Part shown: positions 28,060 to 37,982 of the stretch, piece after piece | Position numbering within the stretch: position 1 is the stretch's first letter | How the letters are laid out: every line of letters starts with the position of its first letter | From: Morganella morganii | Lineage (GTDB): Bacteria > Pseudomonadota > Gammaproteobacteria > Enterobacterales > Enterobacteriaceae | Direction of reading: 5' to 3' | Assembly: GCF_003996855.1 (NCBI RefSeq) | Contig: NZ_NRQY01000001.1 | Location: 169,517 to 233,516 of the forward strand | DNA length: 64,000 bases | Notes under the pieces: model-generated | What the model was told of the DNA's origin: nothing | The model's input: the letters and a program-made list of their open reading frames with translations, nothing else | Databases searched by the model: none | Made by a program: the position numbers and the translations under genes

Positions 28060-29061
28060 ATGAAAAAACTGACCAAAATCGCTGCACTGACAGCCCTGAT
28101 GATGGGCGGACAGGCATTTGCGGCACAGGACAACCCGGTAAAAATTGCCGTTCTGATGTACGGTATGAAAGCCGAATTTGTCCAGTTAATGGAAAAATCC
28201 GCAAAAGAGCATCCGGCTGTGAAAAACGGTGAAGCGATCATCACAGTTTATGATGGCCGTTATGACCCGATGGTTCAGAACAACCAGGCGGAAACCGCAA
28301 TCCAGACCAAAGCCGATGCTATCATCATCAACCCGATGGATTATGAAGCGAATATCGACGTGGTCACCATGGCGAATGATGCCAAAATCCCGGTTATCGT
28401 CACCAACGCCCGTCTGAACACCGACAAAATGACCGCAGAAGTAGTTTCTGATGACGTCCTCGGTGGTTATATGGAAGCCAAAGCGGTTCTGGAAAAAATG
28501 AACTGCGAAGGTAACGTGGTTATTATCGAAGGGCCGAAAGGCGGCAGCGGTGAAATTCAGCGCGGCGAAGGTAATGACAAAGCGATTGCGGAATGTGGTC
28601 CGGGCAAAGTAAAAGTGCTGGAGCGCAAAACCGCTAACTGGTCACGCGCGGAAGCGATGCCGCTGATGGAAAACTGGTTACAGAAACACCGCGGTAAAAT
28701 CGGCGGCGTTATTGCACAGAACGACGAAATGGCGCTGGGTGCAATTGAAGCGATTAAATCTGCCGGTCTGAATGTTAATGATTTCTCTATCGCCGGTGTT
28801 GACGGTGTGTCTGATGCTATCCGCTCTGTTCAGGACGGCGAGATGGTCTCCATCCTCCAGGACGCAAACGCCCAGATGCAGGGTTCAATCGACCTGGCGA
28901 TGAAAGCGGTCAAAGGTGACAAATACGAACCGCAATCCAAAATCTGGGTGCAGTATGCTGACCAGATGAAATGGAATGACGGTAAAGACAAACGTTACGC
29001 GATTCCGTGGACTCAGGTCACCAAAGAAAACGCGCAGCAGTTACTGGATGCCCGTAAATAA
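28060..29061 (+). CDS. Periplasmic sugar-binding protein of the ABC importer
   Basis: About 333 residues from ATG 28060 (AAGGA 6 nt upstream). Signal peptide of 21 residues ending GGQAFA. Ribose/xylitol-binding type (Peripla_BP_4): NPMDYEANIDVVTMANDAKIPVIVTNARL, then GNVVIIEGPKGGSGEIQRGEG, AQNDEMALGAIEAIKSAG and GVDGVSDAIRSVQDGEMVSILQDANAQ. It is the ligand-specific component; a pentose or pentitol is inferred from the operon. Confidence 0.92.
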   Translation: MKKLTKIAALTALMMGGQAFAAQDNPVKIAVLMYGMKAEFVQLMEKSAKEHPAVKNGEAIITVYDGRYDPMVQNNQAETAIQTKADAIIINPMDYEANIDVVTMANDAKIPVIVTNARLNTDKMTAEVVSDDVLGGYMEAKAVLEKMNCEGNVVIIEGPKGGSGEIQRGEGNDKAIAECGPGKVKVLERKTANWSRAEAMPLMENWLQKHRGKIGGVIAQNDEMALGAIEAIKSAGLNVNDFSIAGVDGVSDAIRSVQDGEMVSILQDANAQMQGSIDLAMKAVKGDKYEPQSKIWVQYADQMKWNDGKDKRYAIPWTQVTKENAQQLLDARK

Positions 29062-29071
29062 ACACATTCAC

Positions 29072-29100
29072 GCCGTCTTCTGCTGAAGACGGCTTTTTTT
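29072..29100 (+). terminator. Terminator of the pentose/pentitol operon
   Basis: GCCGTCTTC-TGCT-GAAGACGGC followed by eight T. Confidence 0.92.
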
Positions 29101-29265
29101 TATCCGTTTTATCTCCCGTGCATATTGTTTTATAAATAATTTAAAAAAACCATGTCCGGAAAGCGGCATGATTCACTGAATATCCCGCAACGCCGTTTTC
29201 ATCCTTTCCCTCACTACAATTCGCCGTATGATAGGCTTATCTGCCCGATAAATGCGTGATATGAA

Positions 29266-29870
29266 ATGATGGATGACAGAGAGAAGGCTATCGAAAAAGT
29301 GAGAAAGCTGATGTCTCTTGCCGAAAATGCCGGTAATGAGAATGAGGCGGCGAATGCCTTTTCAAAAGCGCGGATATTTATGAAGAAATATCACCTTGAG
29401 TTATCCGATATTTATTCCGCAGAACCCGCGCCACAACCCCCTCTCCGCAGAAAAGCACCACCGCGTCCGTTAACGCCGGAAGAACGGCACCGGGAAATGA
29501 TGCGCATGAAACAACAGGAAGAGCAGCGGCTGCGGGAATTTCAGAAAGTGGCGGAACAACAGCAACAGCGGAAACAGCAAAGAGAGCGTGAACAGCAGGC
29601 GCTGCGGGCATTTGAACAGCAACAGGCCGGACTGCGGGCTCAGCAACAGCAGACGGCACAGACACTCCCTCGGTAACGCCGCCGCAGGAGCCCGTTCCGC
29701 AACCGGAAAACCACATTCCCGGACACCCCCGTGAGCCCGCAGAGCCGGTTTCCCGCCCGTTGATCGCCGGGTTTCTCACTGCTCTGACCCGAAAACAACA
29801 TATTCCGTCGTATATCATCGCAGTAATTATCGTTGTTTTTATTCTGTATATTTTCTTTTTTCAGTCATGA
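29266..29870 (+). pseudogene. DUF2786 protein with coiled coil and C-terminal membrane anchor, split by a -1 frame change
   Basis: The first frame (29266-29676, 136 residues) has an N-terminal DUF2786 domain (EKAIEKVRKLMSLAENAGNENEAANAFSKAR), a Pro-rich joint and a Gln/Arg-rich coiled coil. It stops at TAA 29674-29676. In the -1 frame the reading continues without a stop to TGA 29868-29870: a Pro/Glu-rich linker (DTPSVTPPQEPVPQPENH), then one TM helix (SYIIAVIIVVFILYIFF). One added base anywhere in 29614-29673 gives a 201-residue protein. The -1 stop abuts the converging LysR stop, typical of a real gene end. No slippery heptamer is visible, so mutation or assembly error is likelier than programmed shifting. 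Confidence 0.65.
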
Positions 29871-30764
29871 CGGAACGCCGGGCGTGATCCCCAGCATTTC
29901 CCGCGCCAGCGCATTCCAGGCCAGACAACTGCGGCTCTGATACCCTTCCATATTTGCCAGCGCGAGATCATAAGAGAGCACCGGGTCCGCCACACTGACC
30001 GCCGCCAGACCGTCCGTCCGGTGTATACGCCACATACTCTCCGGCAGCAGTGTGACGCCGACCCCGGCGCTGACCATCGCCATAATCAGATCCAGATGAT
30101 TGCTCCGCCCTGCCACCACCGGCTTGTAATGGTAAATACCACAGGCGTTACGGATAAGCTCATTAATGCGAAAATCTTCGGAAAACAGGACAAACTTCTC
30201 ATCCGTTAACTCGCGGAAACTCACCTGCTCCCGAATGGCCAGCGGGTGCCGGGTATTTACCAGCAGCATCAGTCGATCAGTTGCAAAGCGCTGTAAATCA
30301 AAGCGGATATCATCAAACGGCAGCATCACAGCAGCGGTTTCCACACTGCCTTCCGTCATCGCCTCCGGCATCTGTTCTGTCCCGAGCTCAAAAATTTTCA
30401 GCTCTACCTGCGGATGACGGGTACTGAACGCCATAATGATACCGGCAAAATAGGTCGAGGCGATAACCGGCGGTAATCCGACATTCAGAGTACCGGTCAG
30501 CGGCCCTGATTTATCCTGTAACGCTTTGTTCATACTGTTAAACTGCGCCAGAATACGGGTTGCGTGATCAAACAAAATAGCCCCCTCATCTGTCAGCCTG
30601 ACACCGCCCGGTTCGCGTGTCAGTAAGGTAAATCCCAGCTCATCCTCCAGCCGGAGGATACTGCGGCTGATAGCCGGTTGTGTCACAAACAAGGCATCTG
30701 CTGCCCGGCTGAACCCGTTAAGCTGAACCACTTCCGTAAAATAGCGCAATGTCCGTATATCCAT
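29865..30764 (-). CDS. LysR-family transcriptional regulator
   Basis: About 299 residues from ATG 30764 (AGGTGA 5 nt upstream; a GTG three codons earlier is part of that element). N-terminal winged HTH (MDIRTLRYFTEVVQLNGFSRAADALFVTQPAISRSILRLEDELG), effector domain from about residue 90. It is divergent from the ThDP-dependent decarboxylase gene with a 138-bp gap, so control of that gene is expected. Confidence 0.88.
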   Translation of the reverse strand: MDIRTLRYFTEVVQLNGFSRAADALFVTQPAISRSILRLEDELGFTLLTREPGGVRLTDEGAILFDHATRILAQFNSMNKALQDKSGPLTGTLNVGLPPVIASTYFAGIIMAFSTRHPQVELKIFELGTEQMPEAMTEGSVETAAVMLPFDDIRFDLQRFATDRLMLLVNTRHPLAIREQVSFRELTDEKFVLFSEDFRINELIRNACGIYHYKPVVAGRSNHLDLIMAMVSAGVGVTLLPESMWRIHRTDGLAAVSVADPVLSYDLALANMEGYQSRSCLAWNALAREMLGITPGVPS

Positions 30765-30865
30765 GACCGTCACCTATTACATTTTGTTATAGCCCTGATG
30801 AGTATAAACCATTTCCTATTCCCGATAATTACCGCTAAAAATCATTCATATTGCTAATCATTTAA

Positions 30866-30881
30866 GGCTGATAAATCAGCC
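30866..30881. promoter_or_regulatory. Palindrome in the LysR / decarboxylase intergenic region
   Basis: GGCTGAT-AA-ATCAGCC, 7-bp perfect arms, 21 bp upstream of the decarboxylase start. It could be an operator or an mRNA leader hairpin; it lacks the T-N11-A form of a standard LysR box. Confidence 0.4.
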
Positions 30882-30902
30882 ACTGTATTACCGGAGAAAA
30901 TC

Positions 30903-32552
30903 ATGACAAAAACAGTCACCGAACATGTGCTGAGCCGCTTACAGGATTTAGGTATCCGCCATGTCTTTGGCGTCGCAGGCGATTATGCTTTCCCGATTGA
31001 GGACGCCGTCTGCGAAAGCCGGACCATGCAATGGATGGGTAACTGTAATGAACTGAATGCCGCGTATGCGGCTGACGGCTATGCACGGGTTAACGGCATG
31101 GCCGCGCTTTCCACCACATTCGGGGTCGGGGAGCTGAGTGCCATCAACGGTATTGCCGGGTCTTATGCTGAAAATCTGCCGGTTTTTCATCTGGTCGGCA
31201 TGCCCGCGAGTGGTGTGCAGAGCAGCGGCCGTCTGGTGCACCACACCTTAGGCAACGGTGATTTCAGCCTGTTTTATGAACTGGGACAGCGCCTTTCCTG
31301 TGCTCACGCCGTTATGACCCCGGAGAACTGTGTGGCAGAGACGGAACGCCTGATCGCAGCGGCGCTGCGCGAGCGCCGCCCGGTCTATATCGGTTTTCCG
31401 TTTGATTACGCCACACAACCGGTTCAGATGCCGGAGCACCTTATCGTACCGGCACAACCGGTCAGTGATAACACGGCGCTGACAGAAGCCGTGGCGGCGA
31501 TCAGCGCAAAACTGGCAGAAAGCCCGTCGGCCTGCATCCTGCCGGGCATACTGGCCGCACGTTCCGGACTGATTGATGACGTACAGGCTCTGATCCGTCA
31601 GACCGGCCTGCCGTACGCCACCATGTTTATGGATAAAGCCATTATCAGTGAATCCGACCCGCATTACACCGGGATGTACAACGGTCAGCTGATGAACCCG
31701 CAGGTCAGGGAATTTGTTGAGAACAGTGACTGTGTACTGGGTATCGGGGCGGTGATGACCGATTTTAACACCGGCAGTTTTACCGCTGATATCGCACCGG
31801 AAAAAATGATCAGCATTATGACAGATCATGTCCGTATCAGCGGAGCCGTCTATCAGAATGTATATATGCGGGAGCTGCTGCCTGCTCTGGCCGCTGTTCT
31901 GCCGCACAGAGAGTGCCGTATTCCGCCTGCTGCCGGGCTGGGTAAGCCGGTAACGGAAGCGTCCGGTAACATTACCCCGCAGTATCTGTATCCGCGTTTT
32001 GAACAATTGTTCAGAAAAAACGATATTATCATCGCAGAAACCGGCACGGTTTCTATGGGACTCGGCTTTACGCTGCTGCCGGAAGGGGCTCAATTCCATA
32101 ACCAAACGTTATGGGGTTCTATCGGCTGGGCAACCCCGGCCGCATTTGGTGCGGCTGTTGCCGCGCCTGATCGGAGACTGATTCTGATCACCGGGGAGGG
32201 ATCACATCAGCTGACAGTCCAGGAAATCAGCCAGTTTGGCCGTTTTGGTTTAAAACCACTTATTTTCGTGCTGAATAATGACGGCTATCTGATTGAACGT
32301 CTGCTGTGCAAAAATCCGGAAGCCGTTTATAACGACCTGCCGCAATGGCGCTATGCACAACTGCCGCAGGCGCTGGGATGTGATAACTGGTATTGCCGCC
32401 GCGTCACCACCTGCACGGAACTGGATGACGCAATCCAGGAAGCGGAAACCGGTGATCGCGCCGCGTATATTGAAATAATCACGGAGCGCTATGCCGCATC
32501 CGATCTGGCAAAAAAACTCGGTGAATCAGTAGCGACGCTTTATTCATTTTAA
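30903..32552 (+). CDS. ThDP-dependent 2-oxo-acid decarboxylase (indolepyruvate/phenylpyruvate/pyruvate decarboxylase family)
   Basis: 549 residues. The N-terminal ThDP pyrimidine domain has the catalytic Glu in GNCNELNAAYAADGYARV. The PP domain has ITGEGSHQLTVQEISQFGRFGLKPLIFVLNNDGYLIE; the usual GDG of the diphosphate motif reads GEG here, while the distal NNDGY is kept. Substrate range in the family covers indolepyruvate (auxin synthesis), phenylpyruvate and branched-chain keto acids, and cannot be fixed by eye. GGAG lies 8 nt before the ATG. Probably controlled by the divergent LysR protein. Confidence 0.85.
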   Translation: MTKTVTEHVLSRLQDLGIRHVFGVAGDYAFPIEDAVCESRTMQWMGNCNELNAAYAADGYARVNGMAALSTTFGVGELSAINGIAGSYAENLPVFHLVGMPASGVQSSGRLVHHTLGNGDFSLFYELGQRLSCAHAVMTPENCVAETERLIAAALRERRPVYIGFPFDYATQPVQMPEHLIVPAQPVSDNTALTEAVAAISAKLAESPSACILPGILAARSGLIDDVQALIRQTGLPYATMFMDKAIISESDPHYTGMYNGQLMNPQVREFVENSDCVLGIGAVMTDFNTGSFTADIAPEKMISIMTDHVRISGAVYQNVYMRELLPALAAVLPHRECRIPPAAGLGKPVTEASGNITPQYLYPRFEQLFRKNDIIIAETGTVSMGLGFTLLPEGAQFHNQTLWGSIGWATPAAFGAAVAAPDRRLILITGEGSHQLTVQEISQFGRFGLKPLIFVLNNDGYLIERLLCKNPEAVYNDLPQWRYAQLPQALGCDNWYCRRVTTCTELDDAIQEAETGDRAAYIEIITERYAASDLAKKLGESVATLYSF

Positions 32553-32664
32553 ATCACCGGCAATCCTGATGCTGCTCCGGTGGCATCAGAATATTAAAAC
32601 CCGTTCTTTTCACATAAGGCTTTACTGGCATTCAGAGTAAATAAAACAGAGTTGCACGATAAAA

Positions 32665-34265
32665 TCAGCGTCTGTCTGATTCCGGATAATTTTTATACAT
32701 AATTTCTGTAATCACACGATTTTCGCCAAAACAAAAACCGAGCTGACGATCAAACCAGGAATAATAATAGCAATTATCGTCCGGGGATATCTGATAGACG
32801 TTTCCGTAGGCTTTAACCATATCCTGATACGTATCACCTGCCGCAATCCCCCGCCGGGTTTTATAACGGTTATTTTTGAAGGTTATTCCGGAAATATACT
32901 TATCCGGCTCTCCGGTGCGTTTTTCAATAATCACATTGGTTCCGGCGACGGTAACTATCGTATCGCCGGTATCAAAATGCCATAATTCAAACTCACGGAA
33001 AAAATCATGTAACGGCGGTACTGATATATTTTCCTTTTGCTGATCCAGCCAGCGGGAAACTATATTATCACTCAGCGGTTTCCCCAGAAAATCAGCCTCT
33101 CCGTTATCCGATGACCAGATGAAATCCTCATAATTCAGGGTATTATTTTGTTCATCCGCTTTTTCCAGCAGTGACAGTTTTATCCACCCTTCAGCCACTT
33201 TCTTTTTGCTGTTAATGTAATTTACATAGGCAAAATCACCCTGTCTGCGATACTGCAAAACACGATCCCCGCGGATAATAAAACGATCTGTTTTACATTG
33301 TTCATCCGGCTGGGAATAAAACCAGGCCCGGCCGCCGAAAATAACCTCTTTCAGCGCAGGCTGTGTTAATGATGCGGCAGACCAGGTAGCCGGATTTACC
33401 ACACAGTTCTCTGCTCCCGGAGAGGTAAGAAGGTAGGTAATACGGGTTATTTTTTTCTCTTTATCTGTTTCAAAGATAAGGCTCATATTACTGTGCTGAT
33501 AAATAAACGATTCACTGTTGTCGTCCGCACCGAAGCTGTCATGAAGGCCATAACGCTCAAACATCAGGAAAACAGGATCACCAATTTTAATTCCGCGATG
33601 TGTTTTATACTTATCCGATAAAATATCTATCTGGCTGATAACCTCTTCATCAAGGTTATTATTTAATCCGTCTGATATATAGATAGAAACAGCCGGGTCC
33701 GGTATTTCAACACCCAGTGTTCTTCCGTTTTTACCGTAGCCGATAAGTACAGTTTCAGGCTCCTGAGAATAGTATTTCAGGATATCACTGCGGAGTTTAC
33801 TCACCGGCTCTCCGGCCCGGAGAGTCAGATTATCGGTCGTCAGCTGATAATCATCATCCGACAGCGAATTATCTGTTTTCCTTTCCGGATTACGGTTTAC
33901 GTAATCCACTTCTTCCGCAAGCAGGGATATTCTGAGATTCGTTTTTGTCAGCTGAGATAATTCCAGCCAGCCATCGATCAATTCACCGTCACTGCTGACA
34001 TAACCGCCCAGCAGATAATCGCCGGCAATCTGATAACCGATAACCGAATCACCTTTAATCAGAAAACTGTTTTTACTTTTGCAACGGCTGTCCGGTGCAG
34101 AATAAAAATAAGCTCGGCCGGGAGAGGATACCCGGTAAATATGACGTTCACTGTCAACTCCCCCGTATCAGTACGCAGGGATACATCCTGACATTTATCT
34201 GTGACAGCCGGTAAAATAATTAGCGGATAACATAATAACAGGACGGATAATAGTATTTTTACCAT
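32665..34265 (-). pseudogene. Secreted two-repeat protein, split by a frameshift in a G5 tract
   Basis: The 5' part (34265-34059) begins MVKILLSVLLLCYPLIILPA, a signal peptide, but ends early. The 3' part (33981-32665, 438 residues) has no proper start. Adding one G to the G5 run (C5 on the plus strand, 34160-34164) joins them into about 533 residues. The joined protein has a tandem duplication. An SH3-like unit with RAYFYSAPDSRCKSKNSFLI is matched later by RAWFYSQPDEQCKTDRFII. KYKTHRGIKIGDPVFLMFERYG is matched by RYKTRRGIAAGDTYQDMVKAYG. I do not know the family. It is a phase-variable gene, a decayed gene or a sequencing artefact. Confidence 0.7.
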
Positions 34266-34359
34266 TCACACGGATACCGGAAAATAGACATAATAAATTT
34301 ATAGCTTATTATCCCCTTTCTTTCTTCGGTATCCTCACTATTTTTTATATTCTTTTTTA

Positions 34360-35169
34360 TTATCCTTTTACCAGAATCACTTCTGTCCCGATCCGGCGCA
34401 GCCCGGTCAGGTTCGCTTCCGGAATACCATCATCAGTAATAATGGTATCAATACACTGGGTATCAATTATTTTGTGCAGGCTGGAGCTGTTAAATTTACT
34501 GGAATCCGTAACCACCACAATATGCCCGGCCACCTCACACATCCGCCGGTTGAGCCGTGCCTCGTCTTCATTATGCGTGCTGATGCCGCGCTCAAGATCA
34601 ATCGCATCCACCCCGAGAAACAACATATCAAAGTGATAATTCTGCAATGACTGTTCGGCCTGATCCCCGTAAAAAGAGAGAGACTGACGCCGCAGCTGGC
34701 CACCGGTCATCAGCAGTTCCACCCCGGGCGCTTCCAGCAGCGCATTTGCCACATTCATGCCGTTAGTCATCACAATCGTATCCTGATGATGGCGCAGCTG
34801 ACGGGCTATTTCGTAGGTTGTGGTTCCGGAATCCAGAATAACACGCTGCCCCGGCCGGATAAGACCGGCAGCCACCGATGCAATATTACGTTTGATGGTG
34901 GTGTGGCGGGTGCTTTTGTCTTCCAGTGACGGCTCGCTGACCGGTGCAACCCCTTCACAAATCAGCGCACCGCCATAAGCACGCACCGCGATCCCCTGCT
35001 TTTCGAGGAAAGCGAGATCATTGCGGATAGTCACCGTGGAAACACGGAACTGCTGCGACAGCTCATTGACCTGAACACTGCCATGAGCCCGCAGAAGCTG
35101 GATGATATGCTCACGCCGCCCGCTCGTTCCCATTACCCGGTTATCCGTTCCGGTATCCGGACTGTTCAT
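34360..35169 (-). CDS. agaR: AgaR, DeoR-family repressor of the N-acetylgalactosamine regulon
   Basis: 269 residues from ATG 35169 (AAGGA 7 nt upstream; the ATG at 35190 has none). DeoR HTH ([42 protein letters not shown]), then a DeoRC sensor domain with [13 protein letters not shown] and [11 protein letters not shown]. Divergent from agaZ, as in E. coli, with two AgaR-type sites in between. Confidence 0.93.
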   Translation of the reverse strand: MNSPDTGTDNRVMGTSGRREHIIQLLRAHGSVQVNELSQQFRVSTVTIRNDLAFLEKQGIAVRAYGGALICEGVAPVSEPSLEDKSTRHTTIKRNIASVAAGLIRPGQRVILDSGTTTYEIARQLRHHQDTIVMTNGMNVANALLEAPGVELLMTGGQLRRQSLSFYGDQAEQSLQNYHFDMLFLGVDAIDLERGISTHNEDEARLNRRMCEVAGHIVVVTDSSKFNSSSLHKIIDTQCIDTIITDDGIPEANLTGLRRIGTEVILVKG

Positions 35170-35196
35170 GGTTTGATCCTTAACATTCATTTAAAA

Positions 35197-35220
35197 AATC
35201 TTTCGTTTCATTTCGTTTGG
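35197..35220. promoter_or_regulatory. AgaR-type operator next to agaR
   Basis: Tandem TTTCGTTTCATTTCGTTTGG; 23 of 24 positions agree with the AgaR consensus as I recall it (TTTCRTTTYRTTTYNYTTKK core). It begins 28 bp upstream of the agaR start, fitting autoregulation. Confidence 0.75.
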
Positions 35221-35335
35221 TATATTAACGCTTTTCTTTGTCCGGAATGCAAGCCTATAAAAAGGGTTAACATAAGATGACTCAGGAATAAACTCTTTCA
35301 TTATATTTCTTTTGTGATGAAGATCCGGATTTCGT

Positions 35336-35359
35336 AACCTTTCATTTTGTTTTCTTTTT
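35336..35359. promoter_or_regulatory. AgaR-type operator upstream of agaZ
   Basis: TTTCATTTTGTTTTCTTTTT core preceded by AACC, agreeing at every position with the recalled AgaR consensus. It lies 70 bp before agaZ. A TGTGA half-site at 35313-35317 may be half of a CRP site. Confidence 0.75.
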
Positions 35360-35428
35360 TCTCTATAGCAGTATGTTATTCAGACATCGAAACAAAAACA
35401 AACCAAATCCGGCTTTAAGGAGAGGAAA

Positions 35429-36703
35429 GTGAAACTTTTAACTGATATCGTTGCCCGTCACAAACGGGGTGAGAAAACAGGAATTTATGCTGTCTGTTCC
35501 GCCCATCCGTATGTTCTGAAAGCAGCGGTATGTTTTGCCCGTGAACAACAGACGCCGTTACTGGTTGAAGCGACCTCCAACCAGGTCGATCAGTTCGGCG
35601 GTTATACCGGCATGACACCGGCGGACTTCCGTGATTTTATGTGGAAGCTGGCCGATGAACATCACTTTCCCCGCGAACAGCTGATCCTCGGCGGCGACCA
35701 CCTCGGGCCGAACCGCTGGCAGAACAAACCCGCTGAAGAGGCCATGACAAAAGCCGATGAGCTTATCCGCGCCTATGTTGCCGCAGGATTCAAAAAAATT
35801 CACCTTGATTGCAGTATGTCCTGTGCCGGTGATCCGGTACCGCTGACCGATGAAATCGTCGCACAGCGTGCCGCCCGGCTGGCGGTGATTGCCGAAGAAA
35901 CCTGTGAGAAACATTTCGGCGTCCGCGACCTGGTATATGTGATCGGGACGGAAGTACCGGTACCGGGCGGGGCTCATGAAGAACTGAACGAACTTGCGGT
36001 GACCACCCCGCAGGCCGCCTCCGCAACCATCGCCGCACATCAGAAAGCCTTTGCGCAGCATCAGATCAGTGAGATCTGGCCGCGCATTACCGGGCTGGTT
36101 GTGCAGCCGGGCGTGGAATTTGATCACAACAATGTCATTGATTATCAGCCGGAAAAAGCCCGGGCGCTGAGTGAAATGGTCACGCATCATGACCATCTGG
36201 TGTATGAGGCGCATTCCACGGATTACCAGACCCCGCAGGCACTCAGTCAGCTGGTGGGCGATCACTTTGCGATTCTGAAAGTCGGTCCGGGCCTGACCTT
36301 TGCCCTGCGTGAAGCCCTGTATGCCCTCGCCGGTATTGAGGATGAGCTGGTTGCTCCGGCTGCGCGTTCCGGGCTGCGTCAGGTGCTGGAAGATGTCATG
36401 CTGCAAAAACCGGGCTACTGGCAAAGTTACTACACCGGTGATGAGCAGACCCGCCGCCTTGCCCGCAGCTACAGTTACTCTGATCGCATCCGCTATTACT
36501 GGCCGGATGAGACCATCAGTGCGGCAGTCGCCCGTCTGCTGGAAAACCTGACTGAAACCGCAATCCCGCTGCCGCTGATCAGCCAGTATCTGCCGTTACA
36601 GTATCCGCTGGTACGTGCCGGAACGATTTCCGCCGCACCGGAAGAATTAATCATCGCACACATTCAGACTGTGCTGCGTCACTATCACAATGCCTGCCGA
36701 TAA
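35429..36703 (+). CDS. agaZ: Tagatose-1,6-bisphosphate aldolase, non-catalytic subunit (AgaZ/KbaZ)
   Basis: 424 residues, the length of GatZ/KbaZ. Recognisable segments: [47 protein letters not shown] and [12 protein letters not shown]. It stabilises the catalytic AgaY subunit, which is encoded 5 kb downstream in the same regulon. AAGGAG lies 10 nt before the ATG. First gene of agaZ-V-W-D-F-A. Confidence 0.95.
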   Translation: MKLLTDIVARHKRGEKTGIYAVCSAHPYVLKAAVCFAREQQTPLLVEATSNQVDQFGGYTGMTPADFRDFMWKLADEHHFPREQLILGGDHLGPNRWQNKPAEEAMTKADELIRAYVAAGFKKIHLDCSMSCAGDPVPLTDEIVAQRAARLAVIAEETCEKHFGVRDLVYVIGTEVPVPGGAHEELNELAVTTPQAASATIAAHQKAFAQHQISEIWPRITGLVVQPGVEFDHNNVIDYQPEKARALSEMVTHHDHLVYEAHSTDYQTPQALSQLVGDHFAILKVGPGLTFALREALYALAGIEDELVAPAARSGLRQVLEDVMLQKPGYWQSYYTGDEQTRRLARSYSYSDRIRYYWPDETISAAVARLLENLTETAIPLPLISQYLPLQYPLVRAGTISAAPEELIIAHIQTVLRHYHNACR

Positions 36704-36718
36704 GAGCGAGAAACAGCC

Positions 36719-37192
36719 ATGCCAAATATTGTGTTAAGTCGTATTGATGAACGGTTAATCCACGGACAGGTTGGTGTCCAGTGGGTGGGATTTGCCGGTG
36801 CCAATCTGGTGCTGGTTGCCAATGATGAGGTGGCGGAAGATCCGTTACAGCAGAACCTGATGGAAATGGTGCTGACGGAAGGGATTGCCGTGCGTTTCTG
36901 GCCATTGCAGAAAGTGATCGACAACATTCATAAAGCGGCTGACCGGCAGAAGATTCTGCTCGTCTGCAAAACCCCGGCAGATTTTCTGACTCTGGTGAAA
37001 GGCGGTGTTCCGGTGGAGCGCATTAACGTCGGTAATATTCACTATGCCGAAGGAAAACGTCAGATTGCCAAAACAGTGTCTGTGGATGATGCGGATATCG
37101 CCGCGTTCCGCGGGCTTAACGAGGCCGGTGTCGCCTGCTATATCCAGGGTGTACCGACAGAACCGGCGCAGGATCTGTTCAAACTGCTCTGA
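36719..37192 (+). CDS. agaV: PTS mannose-family EIIB, GalNAc/GalN specific
   Basis: 157 residues. The phosphorylated His15 lies in RIDERLIHGQVGVQWVG, the invariant IIB-Man loop. The neighbouring IIC, IID, IIA and agaA genes mark the substrate as N-acetylgalactosamine and/or galactosamine. The symbol could equally be agaB, since E. coli has two paralogous sets and only one is present here. Confidence 0.92.
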   Translation: MPNIVLSRIDERLIHGQVGVQWVGFAGANLVLVANDEVAEDPLQQNLMEMVLTEGIAVRFWPLQKVIDNIHKAADRQKILLVCKTPADFLTLVKGGVPVERINVGNIHYAEGKRQIAKTVSVDDADIAAFRGLNEAGVACYIQGVPTEPAQDLFKLL

Positions 37193-37202
37193 GGATACAT
37201 GT

Positions 37203-37982
37203 ATGGAAATCAGTCTGTTACAAGCTATCGCTCTCGGGCTGGTAGCCTTTATTGCCGGATTGGATTTGTTTAACGGGCTCACGCATATTCACCGTCCGGT
37301 GGTGCTGGGGCCGGTGGTCGGTCTGATTCTCGGGGATCTCAATACCGGGATACTGACCGGCGGGACGCTGGAACTGGTCTGGATGGGGCTCGCGCCGCTG
37401 GCCGGTGCCCAGCCGCCGAACGTGATTATCGGGACGATTGTCGGAACGGCCTTTGCTATCTCCACCGGCGTAAAACCGGAAGTGGCGGTCGGCGTTGCGG
37501 TGCCGTTTGCCGTGGCGGTTCAGATGGGGATCACCTTCCTGTTCTCGGTGATGTCCGGTGTGATGTCCCGCTGTGACAAAATGGCGGCCAATGCGGATAC
37601 CCGGGGGATTGAGCGCATCAACTACCTCGCACTGCTGGCACTCGGTACGTTCTATTTTCTCTGTGCATTCCTCCCTATTTATTTCGGGGCGGATCACGCC
37701 AAAACCCTGATTGATGTTCTGCCTGCACGGTTAATTGACGGGCTGGGTGTCGCGGGCGGCATTATGCCTGCCATCGGGTTTGCCGTCCTGCTGAAAATTA
37801 TGATGAAAAATGCCTACATTCCTTATTTCATTCTGGGGTTTGTCGGCGCCGCCTGGCTTCAGCTGCCGGTTCTGGCTATCGCCGCTGCCGCACTGGCGAT
37901 GGCAATGATCGATTTTGTCCGCAAACCGGCAGAAAGCGAACCGGCACAACCATCACACGAGGAATTTGAAGATGGCATCTGA
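37203..37982 (+). CDS. agaW: PTS mannose-family EIIC, GalNAc/GalN specific
   Basis: 259 residues from ATG 37203 (MEISLLQAIALG), chosen by GAGGA 7 nt upstream; the longer frame overlaps agaV without support. Seven or so TM helices, with the EII-Sor motif GLILGDLNTGILTGGTLELVWMGLAPLAGAQPPN. Forms the membrane translocator with the next gene, which overlaps it by 11 bp. agaC is an equally fitting symbol. Confidence 0.92.
   Translation: MEISLLQAIALGLVAFIAGLDLFNGLTHIHRPVVLGPVVGLILGDLNTGILTGGTLELVWMGLAPLAGAQPPNVIIGTIVGTAFAISTGVKPEVAVGVAVPFAVAVQMGITFLFSVMSGVMSRCDKMAANADTRGIERINYLALLALGTFYFLCAFLPIYFGADHAKTLIDVLPARLIDGLGVAGGIMPAIGFAVLLKIMMKNAYIPYFILGFVGAAWLQLPVLAIAAAALAMAMIDFVRKPAESEPAQPSHEEFEDGI

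Noticed and set aside
29614..29676. Programmed -1 frameshift site in the DUF2786 gene
   Set aside because: No X XXY YYZ heptamer in the frame overlap, so I treat it as an indel rather than recoding.
31248..32105. 285-codon antisense ORF inside the ThDP decarboxylase gene
   Set aside because: A shadow of the GC-rich coding frame, like many long antisense frames here (for example in agaZ, malY and aegA).
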